From JAPYWM01 sp964489015 (GTDB taxonomy: Bacteria; Bacteroidota; Bacteroidia; SpSt-205): DNA of 56,972 bases. This document shows, one piece after another, positions 43,039-51,232 of the stretch. The stretch spans positions 1 to 56,972 of the forward strand of contig CAZAXD010000010.1 in assembly GCA_964489015.1 (NCBI GenBank), given 5' to 3'. Position numbers and translations under genes: made by a program. A model generated the notes under the pieces. It saw nothing but the letters and a program-made list of their open reading frames with translations, was not told where the DNA came from and ran no database searches. Positions within the stretch are counted from its first letter, which is position 1. Each line of letters starts with the position of its first letter.

Positions 43039-43610
43039 GGTGGCTTCTCTGGCTACTAGCGATGATGCAAGCCCAAAACCAAGATACGACCCTCGTTGGG
43101 GGCGGATGCTTCTGGTGCACCGAGGCCCTGTTTAAGATGCTAAAAGGGGTCAAACAAGTAACATCGGGCTATGCAGGCGGCCATGTCCCTAACCTCTCTT
43201 ATGAGCAGGTATGTACGGGCACGACCGGCCACGCTGAAGCCGTTCTGATCGTATACGACCCTACCATTTTGCCGTATGAGACGCTCATTGAGTACTTTTT
43301 CCTTACGCACGACCCCACTACGCTTAATCGACAGGGTAATGACATAGGCCCCCAGTATCGGTCCGTTATATTTTATTTTGACGAAAATCAGCGGGAGGTA
43401 GCCCAAAAGGTCAAAAAGCGCTTGGAAGCGCAAAAAGTGTTCGATAGACCGGTCGTTACAGCTATAGAGCCTTACCGGAACTTTTATCCAGCTGAAGCTT
43501 ATCATCAGGACTACTACGCTCGTAATCCTGATAAGCCATACTGCAGCTACGTCATTAGCCCCAAGCTGGCCAAAGCCCGGGAAAAGTTTCGCGCGCTTTT
43601 GCAGCCATAG
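43035..43610 (+). CDS. msrA: peptide methionine sulfoxide reductase MsrA, exported form
   Basis: MsrA repairs methionine-S-sulfoxide in proteins. The catalytic GGCFWCTE motif is at 23-30 (Cys25), followed by SGYAGGHVPNLSYEQVCTGTTGHAEAV and the C-terminal EAYHQDYYARNP segment. The first 14 residues (MRWLLWLLAMMQAQ) look like a signal peptide, so the enzyme probably works in the periplasm or on secreted proteins. It overlaps purE by 4 bases (ATGA). Confidence 0.95.
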   Translation: MRWLLWLLAMMQAQNQDTTLVGGGCFWCTEALFKMLKGVKQVTSGYAGGHVPNLSYEQVCTGTTGHAEAVLIVYDPTILPYETLIEYFFLTHDPTTLNRQGNDIGPQYRSVIFYFDENQREVAQKVKKRLEAQKVFDRPVVTAIEPYRNFYPAEAYHQDYYARNPDKPYCSYVISPKLAKAREKFRALLQP

Positions 43611-43622
43611 GGAGAAAAGTCT

Positions 43623-43630
43623 TACTTTTG
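43623..43630 (+). promoter_or_regulatory. TAnnTTTG -7 box of the 43635 beta-barrel gene
   Basis: TACTTTTG ends 4 bases before the ATG; a TTTG at 43598-43601 sits 21 bases upstream as a plausible -33 element. Confidence 0.7.
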
Positions 43631-43634
43631 GGGC

Positions 43635-44471
43635 ATGCGGTTTTTTGGGCTGCTACTGGTGGGGCTTTTGGCATGGGCTCAGGAGGATCCCCTTCGCTTT
43701 GGCGTTTGGGTCCGAGCCCATAGCGGCTTAGGACTGGGATTCTGGGGTCAGTTAGCTAATGATCTCAAGGCAGCAGACGCCCTGGGTAATGATTTTAAGC
43801 TGGTGCCCTGGGCTACCACAGCCGGCGCTAACCTGGAATTTTTATTAGGGCGTCGATTTCTTTTATCAGGTGGCCTCCAGATCATGCACTTTGATGCCTC
43901 TGAGACCGAGAGAGGTCTGGCGCGGCCTTATACTTTTCATTACGGGGGGCAGGTAGGCTTTGCTGCGCTGAATAAAAACACATGGCTCTTTTATCCCTAC
44001 TTGGGCTACAACCTGGGCCGGGCTGAATTGCGCTATACCAACTATTTCACGGAACCCATACAGTTCGGAACGAATCAGCAGTTGCAACCGCTTACGCGCA
44101 CTACCTACAAGGCCGATTTAGGCCTCCTGGAAGTAGGGTTAGGTCTACGTCGTTTCCGCAGGGGCACTGGACTTAACTATTTCTGGGGCGCAGACCTCGG
44201 CGCTCAGTTTAGCCCATCAAAGGGCTCTTGGCAGAGCACGCAGGACCCACAGCCTCAGGGCGTCGGGGCTGTACAACTCACTGCGGTTTATCTGCGTTTC
44301 TCCTTGGGCTTTGGCTACACCAAGGCAGGCGAGTCTCAGCCCACCTCGGCCATCCCCACCGCACCCGAAAAACCTAAAAAGGAACGCCAAGCCAAGGAAG
44401 AGAAATCCGCAGTTCCAGCGTCTAAGCCTCAAAAGAAAACCAAGAGGCAGGCCAATGACGAGGATGAATAG
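43635..44471 (+). CDS. outer-membrane beta-barrel protein with a charged C-terminal tail
   Basis: MRFFGLLLVGLLAWAQ is a signal peptide. The next about 210 residues have amphipathic strands, such as TTAGANLEFLLGRRFLLSGGLQIMHF, LFYPYLGYNLGRAELRY, GVGAVQLTAVYLRFSLGFGY, typical of Bacteroidota outer-membrane beta-barrels. After the barrel comes a 45-residue Pro- and Lys-rich tail ending in acidic residues (EDE). The tail is unusual for a barrel and may be periplasmic. Function is unknown. It has its own promoter box and is 29 bases before mrp. Confidence 0.75.
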   Translation: MRFFGLLLVGLLAWAQEDPLRFGVWVRAHSGLGLGFWGQLANDLKAADALGNDFKLVPWATTAGANLEFLLGRRFLLSGGLQIMHFDASETERGLARPYTFHYGGQVGFAALNKNTWLFYPYLGYNLGRAELRYTNYFTEPIQFGTNQQLQPLTRTTYKADLGLLEVGLGLRRFRRGTGLNYFWGADLGAQFSPSKGSWQSTQDPQPQGVGAVQLTAVYLRFSLGFGYTKAGESQPTSAIPTAPEKPKKERQAKEEKSAVPASKPQKKTKRQANDEDE

Positions 44472-44481
44472 GGCGGCTATC

Positions 44482-44489
44482 TAGTTTTG
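44482..44489 (+). promoter_or_regulatory. TAnnTTTG -7 box of the mrp-nfu operon
   Basis: TAGTTTTG ends 11 bases before the mrp ATG at 44501, so this transcript would have a short leader. Confidence 0.5.
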
Positions 44490-44500
44490 TTTAGGCTTGT

Positions 44501-45574
44501 ATGATGACGGAAGCAAGCCTGCTGACTGCACTGAAGGAAGTGATTGATCCTGATCTTAAGGCTGACATCGTTACTGCTGGCATGCTGAAAGGCTATGCCT
44601 GGAACGTAGAGGATAAAAAGTTATCTCTGACGCTCCAGCTCACGACACCAGCATGTCCGCTCAAAGGTTACTTTCTGGAAGCGATACAAAAGGCTATATG
44701 GGCTCATCACGACGAGGCTTGGCAGGTAGATGTTCACTTTACGGCACCCAATCCAGTTGCCATTCAAGCTACCTTGCCCATTCAAAACATCCTTCTCGTA
44801 GCATCTGGTAAGGGCGGAGTAGGCAAATCCACCGTAGCGGCAAACTTAGCTTTAGCCCTTCAGGGGCTAGGGGCTCGCGTGGGGCTACTAGATGCGGATA
44901 TCTACGGTCCCAGTGTCCCGACTTTACTGGGATTAGAAAAAGCGCGGCCGGGCGTGACCGAAAAAGGTGGGAAGCCCTACTTAGTACCCATCAGTAAATA
45001 TGGCATCGTAGTCATGTCTTTAGGCTTTTTGGTCTCGCCCGAACAGGCCACACCCTGGCGCGGGCCCATGGCCTCTAACACCCTGCGGCAACTGCTTCTC
45101 GAGACGGACTGGCCGCCGCTCGATTACCTCGTCGTCGATATGCCTCCGGGCACAGGCGATATTCAGCTAACGATGGCGCAGCAGTTTCGGCCGCAGGGGA
45201 CTCTCCTGGTAACAACGCCCCAAAAGCTCGCTACGATCGACGCTGAAAAGGCCCTGCAGATGTTTCGTATGCCGCTCGTCCAGGTGCCCATCATCGGGGT
45301 AATTGAAAATATGGCCTATTTCTGGACGAGCGAACTGCCTAATAAGCGGTTTTACATCTTTGGGCAGAGTGGCGGACGCTTATTAGCGGAGAAGTACGGG
45401 GTCCCGTTCTTAGGGGAAATCCCGCTCATAGCAGAGATTGCTACCCGAAGCGACAAAGGGCTGCCTCCAGCTTTAGAGCCTGAAACTCCCCTCAGCCAGA
45501 TATACCGATCGATTGCAGAAAACGCCGCTCGTTCTCTATCTGCCTTGACCCATAAAGTGGGCTCGGTCTCATGA
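44501..45574 (+). CDS. Mrp/NBP35 ATP-binding protein (iron-sulfur carrier family)
   Basis: An N-terminal DUF59 domain (residues 1-85, with TPACPLKGYF) is joined to a P-loop ATPase; the deviant Walker A KGGVGKS is at 104-110 and DADIYGPSVPTLLG follows. The family scaffolds or transfers Fe-S clusters. The CxxC that bridges the cluster in many Mrp proteins is absent: the equivalent segment reads MAYFWTSELPNKRFYIFG. The gene overlaps nfu by 4 bases (ATGA), which supports a cluster-assembly role. Confidence 0.9.
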   Translation: MMTEASLLTALKEVIDPDLKADIVTAGMLKGYAWNVEDKKLSLTLQLTTPACPLKGYFLEAIQKAIWAHHDEAWQVDVHFTAPNPVAIQATLPIQNILLVASGKGGVGKSTVAANLALALQGLGARVGLLDADIYGPSVPTLLGLEKARPGVTEKGGKPYLVPISKYGIVVMSLGFLVSPEQATPWRGPMASNTLRQLLLETDWPPLDYLVVDMPPGTGDIQLTMAQQFRPQGTLLVTTPQKLATIDAEKALQMFRMPLVQVPIIGVIENMAYFWTSELPNKRFYIFGQSGGRLLAEKYGVPFLGEIPLIAEIATRSDKGLPPALEPETPLSQIYRSIAENAARSLSALTHKVGSVS

Positions 45575-45810
45575 AGCCCTCGCTGGAAACTATCGAGGCC
45601 TACTTAGGTCCTATCCGAGCTTATTTAGCCCAAGACGGGGGGGATATTGACTTGGTGCGGCTTAGCGAAGACGGTCATACGCTTTATGTGCGCCTCAAGG
45701 GGGCCTGCGAAGCGTGTGAATTACACCCCTCTACTTTGCAATTAGGTGTGCTAACCCCCCTCCAGCGGATCTTCCCCACGCTCCGCGCTATTGAAGTTAT
45801 CAAAGAATGA
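45571..45810 (+). CDS. NifU C-terminal-domain (Nfu) iron-sulfur scaffold
   Basis: This 79-residue Nfu domain carries Cys46 and Cys49 in KGACEACELHPSTL; the dimer would hold one [4Fe-4S] cluster for delivery to target proteins. The N-terminal part AYLAQDGGDIDLVRL is characteristic. It follows mrp with an ATGA overlap, so the two are coupled. Confidence 0.93.
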   Translation: MKPSLETIEAYLGPIRAYLAQDGGDIDLVRLSEDGHTLYVRLKGACEACELHPSTLQLGVLTPLQRIFPTLRAIEVIKE

Positions 45811-45811
45811 G

Positions 45812-45819
45812 TATCTTTG
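45812..45819 (+). promoter_or_regulatory. TAnnTTTG -7 box of the 45824 lipoprotein gene
   Basis: TATCTTTG ends 4 bases before ATG 45824, with TTG at 45791-45793 (18-base spacer). This is the best two-part promoter match in the window. Confidence 0.75.
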
Positions 45820-45823
45820 AAGC

Positions 45824-46522
45824 ATGCGCTGGTTAGTCTGCTTTGGCTTGCTCCTTTGGCTAAGTGGCTGTGAAAAGCTAAAACTGCCTACAGAAGAGCC
45901 ACTCACTGAGGAAGAAGTGGTAGCTGCTCTCAAGCAAGCGCTCGAAATCGGTACGGATACCGTGACGCGTCATCTGAACCGCTTGGACGGTTACTACGGG
46001 GATGAGCTCATCCGGATTCTCTTTCCAGAAGAGGCCTGGAAGGTAAAGGTGGCGATCGAAGCGCTTCCTGACGGGCAAACCCTTATCCAAAATCTAGTCC
46101 TCAAGATGAATAGAGCCGCTGAGGAAGCCGCCGACGAAGCTAAGCCGATCTTCTGGCAGGCTATTCGGGACTTGACGATCCAAGAAGGCATGCGCCTCCT
46201 CAAAGGCGATAGCGTCGCCGCCACCCGCTACCTAGAAACTCAAACGCGTGACTCGCTTTATGCTCGCTACAAGCCCCGCATCCAAGAAGCTATGGAGAGC
46301 GTAGGGGCTCAGCAGGCGTGGGAAGAGATAGTAGACCTGTACAATGGCTTGCCTACTACCCTAACTCCCTTAGAAAATCGCGACTTAGCGGCCTATGTCA
46401 CCGACCGGGCTCTGTATGGACTCTTTTTGAAGGTGGGGGCGCATGAAACCCGCATTCGGCGCGATGTCTCTTATCGGGTAACCGACCTCCTTCGAAAGGT
46501 TTTTGCGCACGCTACGAGCTAG
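45824..46522 (+). CDS. DUF4197 lipoprotein
   Basis: A lipoprotein signal (MRWLVCFGLLLWLSGC, Cys16) leads a DUF4197 domain: VAALKQALEIGTDTVTRHLN, AWKVKVAIEALPDG, LVLKMNRAAEEAADEAKPIFWQAI, and ALYGLFLKVGAHETRIR. The family is predicted helical and periplasmic; its function is unknown. Its stop overlaps the start of the next lipoprotein gene by 20 bases. Confidence 0.9.
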   Translation: MRWLVCFGLLLWLSGCEKLKLPTEEPLTEEEVVAALKQALEIGTDTVTRHLNRLDGYYGDELIRILFPEEAWKVKVAIEALPDGQTLIQNLVLKMNRAAEEAADEAKPIFWQAIRDLTIQEGMRLLKGDSVAATRYLETQTRDSLYARYKPRIQEAMESVGAQQAWEEIVDLYNGLPTTLTPLENRDLAAYVTDRALYGLFLKVGAHETRIRRDVSYRVTDLLRKVFAHATS

Positions 46523-47924
46523 CTTCGTCGTTCTTGGCCTCCTTCTCGTTGCCGGCTGCCAGCGAGAATGGCTTCCGCCTCGGCCGGGAGAGCTCAAATG
46601 GACACCGGACACCGTGCGGTTTGACTCCCTTTTCTCTACAGTCTTGTCGCCGACTCAGCGTCTGTGGATTTACAACCCGCACGCTTATCCCGTTCGACTA
46701 CGTCGTGTGTATCTGGCACGAGGTAGTCAAAGTTCCTTCCGCTTTATCTGGAATGGCCTAGAAGGACCGATCGAGCAAGCAGGCGAGATACCAGGGCGAG
46801 ATAGCATCCTTGTTTTTTTACAACTGCGAGACACCGTTCCCTACAACCAAACCCGAAGCGATGACCTGGTTTTGGAAGGGGAGGACGGGGCGGTGCAAAG
46901 GGTCCCTTTGCAAGCCACCCTAGTGGCCGCCTATGTATACCGGGACTTTGGGTTTGATAGTGTCACTTTATCACTTCCCAGCGATAAGCCGATCATAATC
47001 GATGGCTACTTTTATGTCGGGCCGCAGGCTACCCTACGGATTGTAGCCGGAACCAGGCTTTATTTCTCGGGCAGACGCTGGGAAACGGGTCCATTCGCTG
47101 GCGAATTAGCTTCCGGTATTTATGTTGCTGGCAAGCTAGAGGTGCTGGGCCTACCTGGCCTACCTGTTACTTTCCAGGGCTGGCGGTTGGAGTCTTACTA
47201 TGCCCAGGCACCCGGCCAATGGCAGGGACTCTGGTTCCTATCGACTGCACGCGACTGCCGGATAAACTACGCACACATTCGTCAAGCCAGTATCGGCATT
47301 CGTATCGATTCGAGCGGGTCTGTACTTCGCCCCAAGCTCACCTTAGAGGGCTGCCTACTCCAGGACATAGCCAACTACGGCGTTTTAGGGGTGGGGGTCG
47401 TGTCCAGCCTCCCAACGCAGCCTATCCTCCAAGCCGTCAACACCCTCATCCACAGCTGTGGACAAGCCAATGTGGCGCTCGTGGGCGGCGGCCGCTACGA
47501 GCTCATCCACTGCACCCTCCTGTATAATCAGGGGGATATACGCCGCGGCCAAACGGCCCTGGTCGTCACAGATTACCTGCGTACCGAGAGTGGGCTCCAG
47601 ACTTATGATCTCGATTTGTACATGCTCAATAGCGCCATCTGGAGCACCAAAGAAGACGCTGTAGTTTTGGATCTGCGGGGAGCTCAGCCGGTCCGACGCT
47701 TGGAAGGCTGTGCCTTACGCCAGCGTGAGCCGCTTAGCGGCCAGAACATCGTGTATTTGACAGACTTTGGGCTGGGTCCTGCTGAGGAGCAGTATCCCCT
47801 TCGTCCAGAAAGCCCGCTGATCAATGCCGGAACGCCACTTCCTGGCCTAATCCCACCTACTGACCGGCTTGGTCATCCGAGAGATACTCAGCCTGACATC
47901 GGCTGCTATGAATACCTACGGTAG
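46503..47924 (+). CDS. beta-helix-like surface lipoprotein
   Basis: The frame starts with TTG at 46503; the resulting MRTLRASFVVLGLLLVAGC is a good lipoprotein signal (Cys19). After an Ig-like N-terminal segment (SPTQRLWIYNPHAYPVRL) the middle has parallel beta-helix rungs: GTRLYFSGRRWE, GIYVAGKLEVLGLPGLPVTFQG, WQGLWFLSTARDCRINYAHI, YELIHCTLLYNQGDI. It ends RDTQPDIGCYEYLR, a pattern seen in Bacteroidota polysaccharide-binding lipoproteins. Role unknown. It overlaps aroC by 17 bases. Confidence 0.75.
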   Translation: MRTLRASFVVLGLLLVAGCQREWLPPRPGELKWTPDTVRFDSLFSTVLSPTQRLWIYNPHAYPVRLRRVYLARGSQSSFRFIWNGLEGPIEQAGEIPGRDSILVFLQLRDTVPYNQTRSDDLVLEGEDGAVQRVPLQATLVAAYVYRDFGFDSVTLSLPSDKPIIIDGYFYVGPQATLRIVAGTRLYFSGRRWETGPFAGELASGIYVAGKLEVLGLPGLPVTFQGWRLESYYAQAPGQWQGLWFLSTARDCRINYAHIRQASIGIRIDSSGSVLRPKLTLEGCLLQDIANYGVLGVGVVSSLPTQPILQAVNTLIHSCGQANVALVGGGRYELIHCTLLYNQGDIRRGQTALVVTDYLRTESGLQTYDLDLYMLNSAIWSTKEDAVVLDLRGAQPVRRLEGCALRQREPLSGQNIVYLTDFGLGPAEEQYPLRPESPLINAGTPLPGLIPPTDRLGHPRDTQPDIGCYEYLR

Positions 47925-48984
47925 ACTGCTGCGGATTACAACCTTCGGAGAGTCCCACGGACCAGGGATTGGGGTCGTTATTGATGGTTTGCCGGGCGGC
48001 TTAGCCATTGACTTAGAGCGAGTTCAGCAAGCCCTTCGGCGTCGGCGCCCCGGTCAGAGTGCCTATACCTCACCACGTCAGGAAACCGATGCTGTACAGG
48101 TACTCTCCGGACTTTATGAGGGCCGAACGATCGGCGCCCCACTGACCTTGTGGATACCTAATACCGACGCTAGACCGCATGATTATGAACCTTTGGCTTC
48201 GATCTATCGCCCGTCGCATGCAGACTACACGTATGCCCAGAAGTACAAACATCGCGACCCCCGAGGCGGTGGCAGGAGCTCCGCCCGAGAAACGGCCGCC
48301 CGTGTCGCCGCCGGCGCCATCGCGCTCCAGCTCCTGAATGCCCAATACCCTGCGCTTTCTATTCTAGCCTGGACAGCGGCTATCGGCCCCCATGAAACGA
48401 CGTACGAACCGGCCACGATGGCCGAGATCGAGGCCTCGCCCGTTCGCTGTCCAGACCCTGCCGTTAGCAGCCAAATAGAAGCTTACCTTGCGCAGTTGCT
48501 GGCTACAGGCGATACCACCGGCGGGATTATTGCCGCCAAGGTGACAGGCCTACCTACCGGCTGGGGAGAGCCTGTTTATGATAAGCTGCATGCTCGCTTA
48601 GGCTATGCCATGCTTAGCATTAACGCTGCGAAAGCATTTGAGATCGGCAGCGGCTTAGCGGGAACTCGTATGCGGGGCAGTGAGCATAACGACCGCTTTG
48701 CCGTAGAAAGCGCACGCATTTATACCCAAACCAACAACGCGGGCGGTGTCCTGGGCGGCATCTCTACAGGGGCTCCCCTCCTTTTTCGAGTCGGGTTTAA
48801 GCCTATCGCCACCCTCCGCCAACCCCAGCAGACCGTTACGACCACTGGAGAACCCATTGAGTTTACGGCTAGCGGCCGCCATGATCCCTGTCCTGTCCCG
48901 CGTGCCGTACCCATCGTTGAAGCGATGACCGCCCTTACACTCGCTGACTTCCTTTTGCTGGCTCGAGCGATCGACATTATCTAA
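47908..48984 (+). CDS. aroC: chorismate synthase
   Basis: AroC makes chorismate from EPSP with reduced FMN, feeding aromatic amino acids and menaquinone. The N-terminal signature RITTFGESHGPGIG is at 9-22 (His17), and later motifs include YKHRDPRGGGRSSARETAARV and EHNDRFAVESARIYTQTNNAGGVLGG. The start at 47908 (MNTYGRLLR) matches other AroC proteins; an upstream in-frame codon would add 13 residues. Length is 358. Confidence 0.97.
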   Translation: MNTYGRLLRITTFGESHGPGIGVVIDGLPGGLAIDLERVQQALRRRRPGQSAYTSPRQETDAVQVLSGLYEGRTIGAPLTLWIPNTDARPHDYEPLASIYRPSHADYTYAQKYKHRDPRGGGRSSARETAARVAAGAIALQLLNAQYPALSILAWTAAIGPHETTYEPATMAEIEASPVRCPDPAVSSQIEAYLAQLLATGDTTGGIIAAKVTGLPTGWGEPVYDKLHARLGYAMLSINAAKAFEIGSGLAGTRMRGSEHNDRFAVESARIYTQTNNAGGVLGGISTGAPLLFRVGFKPIATLRQPQQTVTTTGEPIEFTASGRHDPCPVPRAVPIVEAMTALTLADFLLLARAIDII

Positions 48985-49016
48985 CAAACGCCTACAGCCT
49001 CTTCGGGTAGCTCGTC

Positions 49017-49826
49017 TCAGTAGCTCTCTTCCATAGAAGGGAAATCCCGCCCCTTGATATCGGCGATGTACCGCTGACAGGCCCCCATGACCACCGCATG
49101 CAGGTCTGCATACCGCCGAAGAAACCGCGGGCTAAAAGCTTTATTGAGCCCCAGCATGTCATAGAGGACCAGCACCTGGCCATCGCAGTAAGGTCCCGCC
49201 CCGATCCCAATCGTAGGAATAGGTAAGCTCTGTGTCACCTCTTTAGCGAGCGCAGCAGGAATCTTTTCAAGCACTAAGGCAAAAACGCCCGCCTCCGCCA
49301 GCCGCTTGGCATCTTCTCGCAAGCGGTCGGCTTCGGCCTGCTCCTGCGCCCGCACCCGATATCCCCCAAATTGGTAAATGGACTGCGGCGTAAGCCCTAA
49401 GTGGCCCATTACCGGAATCCCAGCACCCACGAGCCGCTGGACCGTCTCGAGTACGACACTTCCGCCTTCGACTTTGACAGCATGCGCGCCGGATTCCTTC
49501 ATGATCCGAATCGCGCCTCGGAGCGCCTCTCGACTATCCCCCTGATAACTACCAAAGGGCATATCCACCACGACCATAGCCCGCTTGACCCCACGCACCA
49601 CCGCCGCACCATGATAGATCATCTGATCTAACGTAATCGGTAGGGTTGTTTCATGACCAGCTATCACATTAGAAGCCGAATCTCCTACGAGTATCACATC
49701 GATCCCGGCCTCATCCAGGAGCTTAGCAAACGTGTAGTCGTACGCCGTCAGCATCGCTATAGGCTCGCCTCGCCCCTTCATCTCCAGCAAGGTGCGCGTC
49801 GTAACTTGCTTAACTTTGCTTTCCAC
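49017..49826 (-). CDS. panB: 3-methyl-2-oxobutanoate hydroxymethyltransferase
   Basis: PanB transfers a hydroxymethyl group to 2-oxoisovalerate in pantothenate synthesis. The protein has MLTAYDYTFAKLLDEAG, ILVGDSASNVIAGHETTLPIT, KVEGGSVVLETVQRLVGAGIPVMGHLGLTPQS, and GIGAGPYCDGQVLVLYDMLGL. Length 269 is typical. It begins with GTG at 49826, 4 bases after TATTTTTG on the minus strand. It is head-to-head with menG. Confidence 0.97.
   Translation of the reverse strand: MESKVKQVTTRTLLEMKGRGEPIAMLTAYDYTFAKLLDEAGIDVILVGDSASNVIAGHETTLPITLDQMIYHGAAVVRGVKRAMVVVDMPFGSYQGDSREALRGAIRIMKESGAHAVKVEGGSVVLETVQRLVGAGIPVMGHLGLTPQSIYQFGGYRVRAQEQAEADRLREDAKRLAEAGVFALVLEKIPAALAKEVTQSLPIPTIGIGAGPYCDGQVLVLYDMLGLNKAFSPRFLRRYADLHAVVMGACQRYIADIKGRDFPSMEESY
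49811..49818 (+). promoter_or_regulatory. TAnnTTTG -7 box possibly driving menG
   Basis: TAACTTTG lies inside the panB coding sequence and ends 19 bases before the menG ATG. A short leader of about 15 bases would result. Confidence 0.45.
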
Positions 49827-49830
49827 TTGT

Positions 49831-49838
49831 CAAAAATA
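49831..49838 (-). promoter_or_regulatory. TAnnTTTG -7 box of panB
   Basis: TATTTTTG on the minus strand ends 4 bases before the panB GTG and overlaps the first base of the menG ATG. Confidence 0.7.
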
Positions 49839-50530
49839 TGCAGAAAACCGAAGCTATTGCGACGCTTTTTCGGGAGATAGCGCCGCACTATGATCGCATG
49901 AATCGCCTCATGACATTTGGTCTAGACCTACGCTGGCGAAAGCAGGCTATTCGGCTGCTAGCGCCGCTAGAGCCTCAGCGTCTGCTTGACTTAGCTGCGG
50001 GCACGGGTGACTTTGCCCGGATCGCAGCCCAAGGCCTCCCTTCTTTGCGCGAGGTCGTTCTCCTGGATCTTGTGCCGGAGATGCTACAGCAGGCATCCCC
50101 ACCTGCATGTCCCGATCTCCAATGGCGTACCCTTGTCGGGAATGCGCAAGATCTACCATTTGAGACAGACTATTTCGATGCCATCACCGTCGGGTTTGGT
50201 GTGCGCAACTTCGAGGATCGGCTGCAAGCTCTAAAGGAGATGCACCGAGTCCTGCGACCGGGCGGCCTAGCCCTCATCCTAGAAACAGGTATCCCCACCC
50301 ATCCCGCCTGGAAGGCATTATTCTGGCTTTATTTTCGCCTTTATGTTCCTTTACTTGGGGCTCTGATTGCCCGGGCCCGCCAGGCCTATGTCTACCTGCC
50401 CGAATCCACCAAAGCCTTTCCTCATAGAGAAAAGTTTCTATATCTTTGCCGAGAGGCTGGTTTCGCTACAGGCTCATACAGGGACCTTATGGGTGGCGCT
50501 GCTGTTTTATACAAGCTTAGCAAGGCATGA
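49838..50530 (+). CDS. menG: demethylmenaquinone methyltransferase
   Basis: This class I AdoMet methyltransferase (UbiE/MenG family) methylates demethylmenaquinone to menaquinone. The start FREIAPHYDRMNRLMTFGLDLRWRKQAI is diagnostic. AdoMet motifs are LLDLAAGTGDFARIA near 50-64, FDAITVGFGVRNFED and EMHRVLRPGGL; the C-terminal DLMGGAAVLYKLSK is typical. Bacteroidota use menaquinone, so MenG is the more likely name. It is coupled to porT by a 4-base overlap. Confidence 0.95.
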   Translation: MQKTEAIATLFREIAPHYDRMNRLMTFGLDLRWRKQAIRLLAPLEPQRLLDLAAGTGDFARIAAQGLPSLREVVLLDLVPEMLQQASPPACPDLQWRTLVGNAQDLPFETDYFDAITVGFGVRNFEDRLQALKEMHRVLRPGGLALILETGIPTHPAWKALFWLYFRLYVPLLGALIARARQAYVYLPESTKAFPHREKFLYLCREAGFATGSYRDLMGGAAVLYKLSKA

Positions 50531-51192
50531 ATCGACTAGTAGGCGTAGCTATTCTAGGCACCGCCTGGGCGCAGTACAACTTGTATTACGACCTACGGGC
50601 CTTTAACCTGGGGTTTAGCATGGGGGCCAATTATAGCCAGGTCAAGATTCAGTATGGTAATCTGAATTACGCGGACTCCTCTGGGAATGTCCCCTCTCAA
50701 GTTCTTATTGAGGGTATCCCTGGCATCAATCTTGGCTTGATTCTAAATAAAAAGCTGCATAGGTACTTTGACCTGCGGAGTGTCATTTCCGTTTCCCTCC
50801 AGCAGCGTAATATTTACTTTCGGGTGGGGGATAGCCTATACAAGCGCCGACTGGAAGCCTCCTACTTATACGTCCCGCTCCTTCTGAAGTATAAGTCACA
50901 ATTTTATAAGGGCTATCGGGTTTATGTGATTGGCGGGATGCAACTAGGCCTCAACCTCATGAGTGACAAACGGGTACGCGACAACCCCGATCTCATCCGC
51001 ACCGAAAGGGTAGACGGCCAATGGGTAGTAGGCGTTGGTATCGACCTCTATCTGGATAAGGTCAAACTCACGCCAGAACTAAGTTACAGCTTAGGGGCTC
51101 GTAATATTTACGACCCGACCGGAACCCGATACGGCTACGTGATTCGCTCCCTACATATGCAGACTATCACCCTCAATCTCCAGTTTGAGTAA
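50527..51192 (+). CDS. porT: PorT-like T9SS outer-membrane protein
   Basis: This 221-residue outer-membrane barrel matches PorT, a component of the type IX secretion system that exports C-terminal-domain proteins. The start MNRLVGVAILGTAWAQ is a signal peptide, and the body has strands such as AFNLGFSMGANYSQVKI and PGINLGLILNKKL, with SYLYVPLLLKYKS and MQLGLNL further on. The neighbouring menG is a classic context for porT in Bacteroidota. It fits the two T9SS cargo genes at 35.8-41.5 kb. Confidence 0.85.
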   Translation: MNRLVGVAILGTAWAQYNLYYDLRAFNLGFSMGANYSQVKIQYGNLNYADSSGNVPSQVLIEGIPGINLGLILNKKLHRYFDLRSVISVSLQQRNIYFRVGDSLYKRRLEASYLYVPLLLKYKSQFYKGYRVYVIGGMQLGLNLMSDKRVRDNPDLIRTERVDGQWVVGVGIDLYLDKVKLTPELSYSLGARNIYDPTGTRYGYVIRSLHMQTITLNLQFE

Positions 51193-51220
51193 AGCAAACG
51201 GCTATGTCAGCCAAAGCGTT

Positions 51221-51228
51221 TACTTTAG
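51221..51228 (+). promoter_or_regulatory. near-consensus -7 box of nuoF
   Basis: TACTTTAG differs at one base from TAnnTTTG and ends 4 bases before the ATG at 51233. Confidence 0.45.
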
Positions 51229-51232
51229 CAGG

